Below, one piece after another: positions 51,500 to 60,423 of a stretch of DNA of 64,000 bases. The DNA lies in contig NZ_JBANRL010000001.1 in assembly GCF_037154015.1 (NCBI RefSeq), positions 1,612,001-1,676,000 of the forward strand, given 5' to 3'. The stretch is from Altererythrobacter aquiaggeris (lineage in GTDB: Bacteria > Pseudomonadota > Alphaproteobacteria > Sphingomonadales > Sphingomonadaceae). Positions within the stretch are counted from its first letter, which is position 1, and every line of letters starts with the position of its first letter. The notes below the pieces were generated by a model. The model saw only the letters and a list, made by a program, of their open reading frames with translations. It had not been told where the DNA came from and searched no databases. The position numbers and the translations under genes were made by a program.

Positions 51500-52267
51500 T
51501 CACCTGTTGCTCGCCTCCACCGACTGCGGCGGGGCAAAGATTTCCTGCGCGACCGGTTCACCTGTCCGGACGTCGCGCCAGTACACAGTATTCGCTTTCA
51601 CCCCGTCATAAAGCAGCGTTACCGTTCGAGCCTGGACCCACCCGGACTCCGGCAGGCGGACGAAGTCGTCATACACCCGTTCGTGCCACCCGCGCGGTGT
51701 GCGGAAGGCCATGTAGCGGACGAAACGGCTCTCGCGGTCGAATCCGAAAAGAGTCGGCTGGCCTTGCGGGTCCACAATTCTGACCAGATCGACGGGGTGC
51801 CCTTCAACATCGCGCCCAGGAGCAGCCTCGAGCTTGAAGCCTTCGTTCAGCGCCGAACGGATAATGCCAAAGCCGAAGTTGCTCGCCCAGAATGCGTCTG
51901 CTTCTGCCTTTGGTACGATGCCACGTTCGTTCCATGTGGTTTCGCCATCGTAGCCAACTTCGAAAAGCACTTTCTCGCCCACCCTCGCGCGAATGCGAAC
52001 CTTTCCGTCGGCACCATGCGCGACTGTGCGGTTGGGGTCGAACTCACGCCACATGCGATAGTCGTCGACCCTCGTGCGCGGCTCCGCGCTGTCGAGCGAA
52101 AAGAACTCGGCATGACCCGAGAGCACCAGCGTGCCGGGCTCGAGCCAGATGTCTCCGCCATGCGCTTCCACTGCTGCCTCGACGAGTTCGCGCGGGGTTT
52201 GCGAAGAGACGGGAGAATTCCCCATTGTGAGCAGGATGCTGCAGGCAAAGATAGCGAGGGCGCTCAC
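51500..52267 (-). CDS. Secreted protein of unknown function
   Basis: A 255-residue product with an N-terminal signal sequence (VSALAIFACSILLTMGNSPV); mature part begins near QTPRELVEAAVEAHGG. It contains beta-strand-like repeats (GTLVLSGHAEFFSLDS, LFEVGYDGETTWNERG, TLFGFDRESRFVRYM), reminiscent of LolA-like/outer-membrane lipoprotein-sorting folds, but the match is weak. The start is the GTG at 52267, which has GGGAGAG five bases upstream; the longer TTG frame to 52306 lacks such a signal. It diverges from the next gene. Confidence 0.65.
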   Translation of the reverse strand: MSALAIFACSILLTMGNSPVSSQTPRELVEAAVEAHGGDIWLEPGTLVLSGHAEFFSLDSAEPRTRVDDYRMWREFDPNRTVAHGADGKVRIRARVGEKVLFEVGYDGETTWNERGIVPKAEADAFWASNFGFGIIRSALNEGFKLEAAPGRDVEGHPVDLVRIVDPQGQPTLFGFDRESRFVRYMAFRTPRGWHERVYDDFVRLPESGWVQARTVTLLYDGVKANTVYWRDVRTGEPVAQEIFAPPQSVEASNR

Positions 52268-52334
52268 GGATTCTCTCCCGATATTTGTCCGGACAACTCT
52301 TTCCAACCATCAAGCGCTGGTTTAGGCAAGGGGC

Positions 52335-52973
52335 ATGCGCATCATGGCCACCTTGCTCGCTGCGAGCCTGCTCGCCCTCCCACTCTCCGCCCAGGAGCCC
52401 GCGAGCCTGCCGCCGGGTATATGGACCAACACGGAGGATGAGTATTTCGCCGAGGAGGAAGGGCGCGAGAAGCCTGAGTGGATTGGCCTCGAAATTGCCG
52501 ATGATGGCCGCTGGAGGCGGGTCGATGCTTTGCGCGAGGCCCAAGGCGACTGGCAAGAAAGTCCCGTCCCCGAAGTTTCGCTACGGGCTGGTGGCGGCTG
52601 GAATTGGCGGGAGAGCGAGATTCGGCAGGCCCGCGAATGGTTTTGCTGGGTCTCGGTGCGCAAGTTTGCCGGCAAGCCAGATGGCAGCGACGATTGGACC
52701 TTCCAGCGCAACCTTGCGAATTTCGATCAGGGCGGCCGCATTTTCATGCCAGGCAATGGCGAGGCACCCGATGTGTCCATCCGCCTTCGCGATGTGACCT
52801 GGGCCAAGGGAAGCCGCAACAAGCCTTCCCTTGTCCTTTACGTGCACAAGGACGACCCGGTGCGCGCCGAAAGTTATAGCTGGGCCGCACCCGAAGCTAC
52901 CATGATCGGGATCAACTTGCGCTGGGTCCAGGCCAGTTGCAGCCGGACCGAAAGCCAGGCGGAGGTCAACTGA
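52335..52973 (+). CDS. Secreted hypothetical protein
   Basis: A 212-residue product with a signal peptide (MRIMATLLAASLLALPLSAQ) and a tryptophan-rich mature domain (GIWTNTEDEYFAEEEG, GGGWNWRESEIRQAREWFCW). Two cysteines (WFCWV and ASCSRTE) could form a disulfide in the periplasm. No family is recognised. It is followed one base later by the quinone oxidoreductase gene, so the two are co-transcribed. Confidence 0.65.
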   Translation: MRIMATLLAASLLALPLSAQEPASLPPGIWTNTEDEYFAEEEGREKPEWIGLEIADDGRWRRVDALREAQGDWQESPVPEVSLRAGGGWNWRESEIRQAREWFCWVSVRKFAGKPDGSDDWTFQRNLANFDQGGRIFMPGNGEAPDVSIRLRDVTWAKGSRNKPSLVLYVHKDDPVRAESYSWAAPEATMIGINLRWVQASCSRTESQAEVN

Positions 52974-52974
52974 C

Positions 52975-53952
52975 ATGAAGTCGACGCGCGCTATCCTTCG
53001 CCAGCATGGCGGCCCCGAAGTCATCGAGTGGCTTGAGGAAGACCTTCCAGCGCCCGGACCGGATGAGGTCACTCTCGAGCATGGTGCGGTCGGGCTGAAC
53101 TACATCGACACCTACCATCGCCGCGGCATCTATCCAGTCGCGCTTCCCAGCGGCCTCGGCATAGAGGCGGCAGGACGCGTCGTAGCCGTCGGAGAGCGGG
53201 TCGAGGGTTTCGCAGAAGGCGACCGGGTGGCGACATTCGGCCCCCTTCTCGGGGCCTACTCGACGCACCGGAACATAGGCGCGGAGCATCTTTTCCGCTT
53301 GCCCGATGGCATCGACGACCGGACGGCAGCCGCCTCGATCGTAAAGGCTTTCACTGCCGAGTTCCTCGCAGAGCGTTGCGGGAAGGTCGAGAAAAGCTGG
53401 CCCGTGCTTGTGCATGCTGCCGCCGGGGGGACCGGCCTCCTGCTTACCCAATGGCTGAACCATCTCGGGGCCGAGGTCATCGGGACCGTGTCGACCGAGG
53501 AAAAGGCCGAGGCAGCGCGGGCGGCAGGCGCGCATCACGTGATATTCTACAAGGAAGAGAACACTGCCGAGCGTGTGCGCGAGATTACCGGCGGAGATGG
53601 CGTGCGTGTAACCTTCGATGGCATCGGGCGCTCGACATGGGAGACCTCTCTCGATGCGACGGGCAAGCGCGGCCTCATCATCAATTATGGCAACGCCGAT
53701 GCGCCGGTTGGCGAGCTGGATGTCGGTGTGCTCGCGATGAAGGGCTCGTTCTACAACACGCGTCCGATGCTGTTTCACTATTACGAGGACACGCAAGAGC
53801 GCGCCGAATGCTCTGCGCGCGTCTGGGACCTGTTCAAGCACGGCGTGCTGTCGGTGACAATCGGCCAGACATATCCGCTGACCGAGGCAGCGCAGGCGCA
53901 TACCGACCTGCAGGCCGGGAAGACAACCGGGTCGACCGTGCTCCTCCCTTGA
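52975..53952 (+). CDS. NADPH:quinone oxidoreductase, zinc-free MDR family
   Basis: A 325-residue QOR-type medium-chain reductase: GLNYIDTYHRRGIYP, the nucleotide-binding VLVHAAAGGTGLLLTQW and FDGIGRSTWETSL. The zinc-ligand cysteines and histidines of alcohol dehydrogenases are absent. It reduces quinones or alpha,beta-unsaturated carbonyls with NADPH. The gene lies outside the minus-strand catabolic operon and is convergent with it. Confidence 0.92.
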   Translation: MKSTRAILRQHGGPEVIEWLEEDLPAPGPDEVTLEHGAVGLNYIDTYHRRGIYPVALPSGLGIEAAGRVVAVGERVEGFAEGDRVATFGPLLGAYSTHRNIGAEHLFRLPDGIDDRTAAASIVKAFTAEFLAERCGKVEKSWPVLVHAAAGGTGLLLTQWLNHLGAEVIGTVSTEEKAEAARAAGAHHVIFYKEENTAERVREITGGDGVRVTFDGIGRSTWETSLDATGKRGLIINYGNADAPVGELDVGVLAMKGSFYNTRPMLFHYYEDTQERAECSARVWDLFKHGVLSVTIGQTYPLTEAAQAHTDLQAGKTTGSTVLLP

Positions 53953-53976
53953 CGCACATGTTTGAAGCGGAAGACC

Positions 53977-54282
53977 CTAGCCTTTCCAGCTGACCACGCC
54001 GACCCACTCACCTGCAACGGCGAGGAATTCCGACACACGGATTGCCTGCCATACACCCGCGTCGAAGTAAGGGTCGGTTTCGAAGAATATGCGGGCCTCG
54101 GCGATATCCTCCGCGCGGATCACCAGAAGCAAGCCAACCATCTTGTCGCCATCCTTGAGTGGGCCTGCCACGACATATCTCTCGATATTTGCTTCTACGT
54201 GGTCGAGATGGCGCTGGAGGAAATCCTCGCGCAACTTGGGCGAATGCTCGCCGTCGCGGCAATGGAAGGCGAAGAGCTTCAA
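53977..54282 (-). CDS. YciI-like protein
   Basis: A 101-residue YCII-domain protein (MKLFAFHCRDGEHSPKLRED, then AGPLKDGDKMVGLLLVIRA, ARIFFETDPYFDAGVW, with the conserved His-Asp region). The start is a TTG at 54282 overlapping the previous stop (TTGA); no ATG exists in the homologous part. YciI proteins are small dimers, some with hydrolase or muconolactone-isomerase-like activity. It is the last gene of the ten-gene catabolic operon. Confidence 0.85.
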   Translation of the reverse strand: MKLFAFHCRDGEHSPKLREDFLQRHLDHVEANIERYVVAGPLKDGDKMVGLLLVIRAEDIAEARIFFETDPYFDAGVWQAIRVSEFLAVAGEWVGVVSWKG

Positions 54283-55181
54283 TCCGCACACTCGACAAGC
54301 TCGAGGAGCTCGCCCGCCGGACCGATGGTGGTGGCGGCGCGATTGCCGCCATAGAGCGCGCTCTGCCGGCGGGTCGGCGGCGTTATCCACTCGACCTTGC
54401 ACGCGTCCAAGTCGCGCACTGCCAGCGAAACAAGCGCATTGCCAGGAGGGAGCATGTGTTCATGCCGGTGGCGATGCTTTGCGGCATCGGGATAGTCGTC
54501 CACCTCAACGATCGGCATCCGGCCTGCCGAGACTATCGTGAGCGTGGTCAGCGTTTCGGAAGGCAAACCAAAAGCGTCATTGATCATCGTATAGGGTATG
54601 GTGAAGTCAGCACCCCGGTCGAAGCCCAGACGTCTGCGGTACCATTCGACCGTATCCTCGCGGTCGGGAGTAGCCAGCACGCAGATGAAGATGCGGTCGA
54701 CCGGAGAATTCGCTCGCGGCAAGTCGCTATCGGGCATGTCGCCGAGCACTTGGTTGAGATAGATCATCTCGCGCCCCGGGCCCAAGGCCTGCATCGGAAT
54801 AAAGGCCGGTTCTATCCCGGTGATTTCTTTGGGCGGTCCGACAATCTCGAACTGCTCATGCGGTAATTTGTCGGGCCAACCCCATACGTCCTCGACAGTG
54901 CACTCGAAAGCGGCCCAGCCGTATGTGGTCGTAGGCTTGAATTCGGGATGCAAGGCCTGTTCGACCAGTCGGAAGAAACATGGTTCGCCGCTTGCGGGGC
55001 GAAGTACGACATAGCGCGAACCGGCACTTCCAGGGCAGCCCCAGCTTTCGGCCAGCCCCCCCGACAATTCGCCTTGCTCGACGAGCTCAAGCCCCAGCGT
55101 ATCGCGATAGGCACTCAAGCCCGCCTCGATATCGGGCACGGTCGAAAGCCCGCCGAGGATGGTGCCATGATCGATGGTCAC
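54279..55181 (-). CDS. Tandem VOC/glyoxalase-fold protein
   Basis: A 300-residue protein with two VOC halves (ILGGLSTVPDIEAGLSAYRD and SPVDRIFICVLATPDREDTV-EWYRRRLGF). The first histidine of the classical metal triad is replaced in the N-terminal half (ILGG instead of an HxxL pattern), so it may be a lyase, isomerase or binding protein rather than an extradiol dioxygenase. The GTG start overlaps the enoyl-CoA hydratase stop (GTGA). Part of the catabolic operon; substrate unknown. Confidence 0.83.
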   Translation of the reverse strand: MTIDHGTILGGLSTVPDIEAGLSAYRDTLGLELVEQGELSGGLAESWGCPGSAGSRYVVLRPASGEPCFFRLVEQALHPEFKPTTTYGWAAFECTVEDVWGWPDKLPHEQFEIVGPPKEITGIEPAFIPMQALGPGREMIYLNQVLGDMPDSDLPRANSPVDRIFICVLATPDREDTVEWYRRRLGFDRGADFTIPYTMINDAFGLPSETLTTLTIVSAGRMPIVEVDDYPDAAKHRHRHEHMLPPGNALVSLAVRDLDACKVEWITPPTRRQSALYGGNRAATTIGPAGELLELVECAD

Positions 55182-55933
55182 GATCCGAAATCCGGCTTGC
55201 GCTTCTGTACGAATGCAGAGGTGCCCTCGGCAAAGTCGGGTCCGGTGAAAGCTTCGGCGAATATGCGGAGCGTGTCGCCGTCGTCCTCGACCTGTCCATC
55301 GAGCACGCGGCGCACGAACTGCTTGGTCTCGCGCACCGAATGCGGGCTGGCGTCAAGGATAGACTCGGCCAGTTCATCCGGATCCTCACCCAGCATCTCT
55401 ACCAGCCCGATCCGCTGGGCCTCCCGCGCATCTATCAGGCTGCCCGTATAGAGTAACCGCTTCGCTTGCCCCGGCCCGACGAGGTCGGTGAGCAGCTTCA
55501 CATCATGCAGCGGATAGACGAGACCGAGCTTTGCGGGCGTGATGCCGAACCGAGCGTCATCGGTCGCCACTCGCAGGTCGCACGCGAGCGCCAGTCCGCA
55601 TCCACCTCCGACGCAATCGCCCTCGATAAAGGCGATGGTCGGGAGCGGCAGCCTGGCGAGTTGATACTGCACCATGTTGATTGCCTGTTGGTTTGCCTCG
55701 CGCCAGGCGGCGTCTTCCTTGTTGGCAAGCAACTCGCGTATGTCCGCTCCGGCGCAGAATGCCCCGCCGTCGACCGCTCGCAGGATGAGGAGCCGCGTGT
55801 CCTCGTGTCGCACCGCCTGCTCGAGCAGATCGGGAAGGGCCTGCCACATCGCCATATTGAAGGCATTGCGCTTGTCCGCGCGCTCGATCAGCAGATGCGC
55901 CGTCGCGCCATCGAATTCGAGGCGCAGCGTCAA
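55178..55933 (-). CDS. Enoyl-CoA hydratase/isomerase of the catabolic operon
   Basis: A 251-residue crotonase: ADKRNAFNMAMWQALP, DGGAFCAGADIREL, FIEGDCVGGGCGLALACDL and the end FAEGTSAFVQKRKPDF. The start is the TTG at 55933, with GGAG eight bases upstream, overlapping the deacetylase stop (TTGA). It probably hydrates or isomerises the CoA ester made by the CoA ligase in the same operon. It is not closely alike in sequence to the hydratase at 15908-16687. Confidence 0.88.
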   Translation of the reverse strand: MTLRLEFDGATAHLLIERADKRNAFNMAMWQALPDLLEQAVRHEDTRLLILRAVDGGAFCAGADIRELLANKEDAAWREANQQAINMVQYQLARLPLPTIAFIEGDCVGGGCGLALACDLRVATDDARFGITPAKLGLVYPLHDVKLLTDLVGPGQAKRLLYTGSLIDAREAQRIGLVEMLGEDPDELAESILDASPHSVRETKQFVRRVLDGQVEDDGDTLRIFAEAFTGPDFAEGTSAFVQKRKPDFGS

Positions 55934-56802
55934 GCCGGGTTCTCCGCAATGAAATGGTCGGCAATCGCCTTGCGGGTCGTCACCCATACACCGTCATGCT
56001 TGCGAACATGGCGGAAGAATTCCTCCAGCGCCCAGATCCGGCCAGGTCTGCCGATGATCCGCAAGTGCAAGCCAAGGCTCATCATCTTAGGGTTGCCCTC
56101 CTCACCTTCACGGTAGACCTGGTCGAAATTGGCCTTGGCATTGTCGAGCCACTGGTGCGGTGTCAGCGCCGGATCGGTCCACATCTTCATGTCGTTGGAA
56201 TCGAGCTGGTAGGGCACGATGCACATCGGCTTGCCGGGCACGGTCTTGCGGTCCCAGAAAGGTACATCGCCGCTGTAATCGTCCATGTGGTAGGTGAAGC
56301 CTTCCTCGCTGAGCAGCCGGCGGGTGTTGTCGGTGAGAAGATAGCGGCTGAGCCAGCCGTAGGGCCTCACGCCGCAGGTCTTTTCGATGCTGGTCACGGC
56401 CTTGCGGATGAACTCGCGCTCGGCATCTTCGCTCATCTTGAACTGGTGAACCCAGCGCCAACCGTGGCTTACCGGTTCGTGGCCAAGCGTGACAATCGCC
56501 TCGGCAATTTCTGGATGGTTCTCCAGGCTCAGGGCCGCGACCGTCCAGCTTGCCATGATGTCGTATCGCTCAAGCAGCTTCACGATCCGGGGGGCGCCTG
56601 CCTTAATGCCGTAGAGATAATTGCTCTCGTTAGAGTAATTACGCATCTTTGATTTCACGAAGACGCCCAGTTCGTCCACTGGCTCCATCCCGCGGTCGCC
56701 GCGCGCGATGCTCATTTCGCTGCCTTCCTCGACATTGACGACGACGCTGAGAGCCATCTTCGCGCCGCCGGGCCAGTCGATCCGTTCCTCGGTCAGCGGC
56801 AT
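55930..56802 (-). CDS. PuuE-like polysaccharide deacetylase/allantoinase family
   Basis: A 290-residue NodB-fold hydrolase. The PuuE-type N-terminus LSVVVNVEEGSEMSIARGD and the motifs EPVSHGWRWVHQ, YGWLSRYL and MMSLGLHLRIIGRPGR match the cyclic-imide/allantoin-hydrolysing subgroup more than chitooligosaccharide deacetylases. This suggests hydrolysis of a C-N bond. It overlaps the SDR gene by one base and the hydratase gene by four. Substrate unknown. Confidence 0.87.
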   Translation of the reverse strand: MPLTEERIDWPGGAKMALSVVVNVEEGSEMSIARGDRGMEPVDELGVFVKSKMRNYSNESNYLYGIKAGAPRIVKLLERYDIMASWTVAALSLENHPEIAEAIVTLGHEPVSHGWRWVHQFKMSEDAEREFIRKAVTSIEKTCGVRPYGWLSRYLLTDNTRRLLSEEGFTYHMDDYSGDVPFWDRKTVPGKPMCIVPYQLDSNDMKMWTDPALTPHQWLDNAKANFDQVYREGEEGNPKMMSLGLHLRIIGRPGRIWALEEFFRHVRKHDGVWVTTRKAIADHFIAENPA

Positions 56803-57602
56803 CAGTGCATTTCCTCCCCACCCGACACGTTGATTGCCTCGCCCGTCACATAGAATGCTTCGTCGCTCGCGAGCCAGAGGCAGGCGGCTGCTGTATCACT
56901 CGGCAGGCCGGGGCGGCCCATCGGGTTCTTGGCGCTCATGTTCTCGAGATAGGCCTCTACACTATCGAAGCCGAGCAACTTCGAGAAATACTCGTTCTGC
57001 TGCGCGCCCAGCCCGGTCGTGACATGATTGGGGCAGATCGCATTGACTGTGATGCCGTGGGCTCCCAGCTCGACAGCGCTCGCACGGGTCAGGCCCACCA
57101 TGCCGTGCTTGCTCGATACATAGGCGGGAAGGTGCGGAAAGCCGGTCTTCGCTGCCTGGCTGGCGATATTGATAATGCGCCCACCACGCCCTTGCTCGAC
57201 CATTGCCTTTGCCGCGGCCTGGGTACAGTAGAACGCTCCGGAGAGGTTGACCGCCAGAACCTGGTCCCATTCGTCCACTGTGTCCACTTCCAGCAGCGGC
57301 TTCATCTTGAAGCCGATCCCGGCATTGTTGACGAAGATATCGACGCTGCCGAAGGTCTTGATCGCCTCGTCGAGAAGCGCGCGGCAATCTCTCGCCTTCG
57401 AAACGTCGCATGGCACGGTGGCCACTTTTGCTCCGCGGGACCGCAATTCTTCGGCTACCGCTTCTGCTTCATCATCGATCCGCAGGTCGGAAACCACGCA
57501 ATTCGCGCCTTCGCTGGCGAAAGCCTGCAGGATGCCCTGCCCCAGCCCCTTCTGCTTGCCGGAACCCGTCACGACGATGGTCTTGCCTGAGAATCTGCCC
57601 AT
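56802..57602 (-). CDS. Short-chain dehydrogenase/reductase
   Basis: A 266-residue classical SDR: VVTGSGKQKGLGQGI for NAD(P), NNAGIGF, catalytic Ser and YVSSKHGMVGL (Tyr-Lys), PNHVTTGLG, and the end INVSGGEEMH. It likely oxidises the hydroxyacyl product of the neighbouring hydratase. One base overlaps the next gene (TGATG). Confidence 0.92.
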   Translation of the reverse strand: MGRFSGKTIVVTGSGKQKGLGQGILQAFASEGANCVVSDLRIDDEAEAVAEELRSRGAKVATVPCDVSKARDCRALLDEAIKTFGSVDIFVNNAGIGFKMKPLLEVDTVDEWDQVLAVNLSGAFYCTQAAAKAMVEQGRGGRIINIASQAAKTGFPHLPAYVSSKHGMVGLTRASAVELGAHGITVNAICPNHVTTGLGAQQNEYFSKLLGFDSVEAYLENMSAKNPMGRPGLPSDTAAACLWLASDEAFYVTGEAINVSGGEEMH

Positions 57603-57603
57603 C

Positions 57604-57912
57604 TCAGAGATCTTCCGTCAGGATGAACTGAGGACCGTCGGCATAGTCCTGGAACGGTGCGGCCTTGGCCTGGAATTCAGGGTCCGACACATCGCGGATG
57701 AAATCATCCATATTGGTGATGTCGAGCACTTCGAAATAGGCATAGGGCGGGCTTGCATCGGGATCGCCGAAGAGCGCGGTCGCCCTGTGTACGGTGAAGC
57801 TCTTCACCGATGGCAGAGCGCTTGCAGTGGGCACATCCTTGGTCTTCGCCCATTCCTCGTACTGCGCCACATCGGTGCCGGGCTTCAGGTTGAAAGGTAC
57901 GATGATACGCAT
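57604..57912 (-). CDS. EthD/HapK-like dimeric alpha-beta barrel protein
   Basis: A 102-residue protein (MRIIVPFNLKPGTDVAQYEE, VKSFTVHRATALFGD, YAYFEVLDITNMDDFIRDV). The layout matches EthD or REDY-like HapK proteins, small dimeric alpha-beta barrels often found in degradation clusters. AGGAG lies upstream of the ATG at 57912. The gene stands ten bases after the amidase stop and one base before the SDR. Confidence 0.78.
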   Translation of the reverse strand: MRIIVPFNLKPGTDVAQYEEWAKTKDVPTASALPSVKSFTVHRATALFGDPDASPPYAYFEVLDITNMDDFIRDVSDPEFQAKAAPFQDYADGPQFILTEDL

Positions 57913-57922
57913 TGGCTCTCTC

Positions 57923-59059
57923 CTAGGCTTGAGGCGCGCGGTAGGCGCCGAGTTTGGCATCCAGATGGCGGGCAAGGCGGAACAAACCCGCCTCTGCATC
58001 GGGTGACCCGATGATCTGTACACCGATGGGAAGGTCGTCCTGCGTCCAACCCGCTGGAATGCTGATTGCCGGCAATCCTGCGATGTTGGCAAGGCAGGTG
58101 AAATCGGCTTGGGCCGCCGGTTCCATTTCGGTATGCGGGAATGGCGGATTTGGCGCGGTCGGAATGACAAGGAACCCGTTGTCCCTGACAATGTCGCGGA
58201 TGAGCGCGCGGGTCTGAGAGAGGACCTCCTGATCCTCTGCCCAATCCCCCCCACTACGCTTCGGACCATAGGTCAGGAGTTTGGCAAGGCGATCCGACAC
58301 TTCGATGCCCGCCAAATCGCGCGCCAGGACTTTCGACACTCCGATGAAGCCCGCAAACCTGACCCGTGACAGTTGATACGGCAATGCGCGGTGGACGGGA
58401 TGATCGAGGGCATCCAGAGCCCGCGCGAAAGCAGCCTCGACATCCGGGTGTAATTCCACGCCATGCTCGACAAGCGTAGCTCCGCTTCCCGCCGGATCGG
58501 CCTCGCCGAAGCGTGACATGATGCGCGCTACGCCTTCAAGATCATCGAGATTGCGCGCCAGCGGACCGATAGCGTCGAGCAACGGGTCTGCCGGGATCAG
58601 ACCGACTTGGCTGACATGGTCGGTTGCCGGCTTGAAGCCGTAAATCCCGCAATGCGCCGCAGGGATGCGTATGGAACCCATGGTATCGGTACCAAGCGCC
58701 ACATCGCACAGGCCTGCGGAGACCGCTGCGGCGCTACCGCCGGAGGACCCGCCCGGCGAATAGCCCGCCCGATGCGGATTCTGCGTGGGCCCGAAATGCG
58801 GATTGTCCGTTTTCGAACCGAGCGCTGCCTCTTCCATATTGAGGATGCCCACGATGACAGCCCCGGCGTCGCGTAAGAAGTGGACTGCCTCGGCATCCCG
58901 TTCGGCAACTCGGTCTTCCCAAGCTCCGATCCCGGCGTGAAACGGCATCCCTTCGACAGCGATATTCGCTTTGACGCCGATTGTCATACCCGCGAGCAGG
59001 CCATCGCCGCCGCGGGCGCGTTCGTCACAATAAAGAAAGGCGTTGAGCTCGTCTTTCAC
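57923..59059 (-). CDS. Amidase signature family hydrolase
   Basis: A 378-residue amidase. The catalytic triad Lys-cisSer-Ser is visible: Lys in GMTIGVKANIAVEG, Ser-Gly-Gly-Ser in YSPGGSSGGSAAAVSAG and the nucleophile in ALGTDTMGSIRIPAA. The N-terminus is shorter than in long amidases, consistent with the GTG start at 59059, which overlaps the CoA ligase stop (GTGA). It would cleave an amide bond of the pathway substrate in the cytoplasm. Confidence 0.9.
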   Translation of the reverse strand: MKDELNAFLYCDERARGGDGLLAGMTIGVKANIAVEGMPFHAGIGAWEDRVAERDAEAVHFLRDAGAVIVGILNMEEAALGSKTDNPHFGPTQNPHRAGYSPGGSSGGSAAAVSAGLCDVALGTDTMGSIRIPAAHCGIYGFKPATDHVSQVGLIPADPLLDAIGPLARNLDDLEGVARIMSRFGEADPAGSGATLVEHGVELHPDVEAAFARALDALDHPVHRALPYQLSRVRFAGFIGVSKVLARDLAGIEVSDRLAKLLTYGPKRSGGDWAEDQEVLSQTRALIRDIVRDNGFLVIPTAPNPPFPHTEMEPAAQADFTCLANIAGLPAISIPAGWTQDDLPIGVQIIGSPDAEAGLFRLARHLDAKLGAYRAPQA

Positions 59060-60423
59060 ACGCCCCTCTCGTCGATCAGGCGCAAGGGCTTCTGGCGCTT
59101 GTCGATTTCGGTCGCAGCGGCAGTGCCGCCCGGTTCGCACAGTTCGACGTCGACTTCGACACCCAGCCCCTGCTTCAGCGTCTCGGCAAGTTCCGCCCTG
59201 TCCGTGCCGCCCCTGCTTTCCAGCGTTACCCGCAATTTGTCCTTCTGCGAGGTGTCGCGGGTCAGGTGACAGATATACTCGCCCGTCAGATCGCTGCGGT
59301 TCTCGATGATTGCACCAATCGCATGGGGGAACACGTTGATCCCGCGCAGCTTGACCATGTTGTCGCTGCGGCCTTTGAAGCCCGCAATGCGCTTGAAGGC
59401 GATCTCGCCGCGCCCATCCAGTTCATGGGTGATATCGTGCGTATTGAAACGGATGCAGGGTGCGATATCGTCCTTGTAAAGGCAGGTGACGACCATGTCT
59501 CCGGTCTCGCCGCGCGCTACGGGATTGCCATCATCGATATCGAGCAGCTCGAGGTATTGGGCGTCTTCCCAGACATACATGCCATCGCGTTCGGGCCCTT
59601 CGCCGGCAATGCTGCCGGTATCGCCGACACCGTACCAATCGTATGCCTTTGCCCCATGCCAGGCCTGCTCGGTTGCGCTGCGATCCTCTGTGCCGAGATG
59701 GCCAATTATCATGCGGATATCGATCTGGTCGAACACGCCCATCTCTTCGGCCGTAGCGGCCAACTTGCGGACGTAGTCGACAAATCCGACAATCGCGGTG
59801 ACTCCGAAATCTGCCATCAACCGAACCTGGTTGACGCTGCGGGTCTCGATGCCGGTACCTGCGCTGAGGAAGACGGAATTTGTGAACTTGGTCACCGCCT
59901 CCCGGATGTAGTGACCGCCGTTGATCATGCCGTGGCCGTAGACCGAATGAACCACGTCTTCGGGTTGCAAACCCATCCAGCGATACATTCGCCCGACGAG
60001 GAGGTTGCCGACCTCGCGCCCCTTCGGGCCGAACATCAGCACCTGCGGCTTGCCTGTCGTGCCACTGGTAGTGTGAAAGACCGTCGGCGGGCGCGTAGCC
60101 GGATCGCCCATGCCGTGGAAATCGCCATAGGGAGGATGGTCGGCGATCGAGGCCATAAGATCCGATTTGTCGTAGACCGGCAGCTTGCCGATATCGCAAA
60201 GACCGGCGATGTCGCCAGGCTCGATTCCCTGTGCACCCCACAACCGCTGGTAGAATGGAACGCCCCAGCCGCGCTCCATCAGGCGCTTGAACTGCGCATC
60301 CTGCAAGGCGAAGAGCTCGTCTCGGCTCATCGACCGATAGCGTGAAACGAATGCATCGCCGACGGGATAGTCGCGCAGTATCCGCTCATGATCGAGCGCT
60401 TCGAAGTAGGTCGAATAGCTCAT
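59056..60423 (-). CDS. Phenylacetate-CoA ligase-like (PaaK family) enzyme
   Basis: A 455-residue AMP-forming ligase: the P-loop TVFHTTSGTTGKPQVLMFG, DWYGVGDTGSIAGE, and the C-terminal RSDNMVKLRGINVFPHAI hinge are PaaK features. It activates a carboxylic acid as CoA thioester with ATP. The ATG at 60423 is preferred (GGAGG four bases away), with ATG 60426 as the alternative; either overlaps the stop of the preceding gene. It is the entry enzyme of the proposed pathway. Confidence 0.9.
   Translation of the reverse strand: MSYSTYFEALDHERILRDYPVGDAFVSRYRSMSRDELFALQDAQFKRLMERGWGVPFYQRLWGAQGIEPGDIAGLCDIGKLPVYDKSDLMASIADHPPYGDFHGMGDPATRPPTVFHTTSGTTGKPQVLMFGPKGREVGNLLVGRMYRWMGLQPEDVVHSVYGHGMINGGHYIREAVTKFTNSVFLSAGTGIETRSVNQVRLMADFGVTAIVGFVDYVRKLAATAEEMGVFDQIDIRMIIGHLGTEDRSATEQAWHGAKAYDWYGVGDTGSIAGEGPERDGMYVWEDAQYLELLDIDDGNPVARGETGDMVVTCLYKDDIAPCIRFNTHDITHELDGRGEIAFKRIAGFKGRSDNMVKLRGINVFPHAIGAIIENRSDLTGEYICHLTRDTSQKDKLRVTLESRGGTDRAELAETLKQGLGVEVDVELCEPGGTAAATEIDKRQKPLRLIDERGV

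Noticed and set aside
50878-51561. Minus-strand open frame of 227 codons over the gene-free region
   Set aside because: No recognisable domain, overlaps two better-supported genes and has no start signal.
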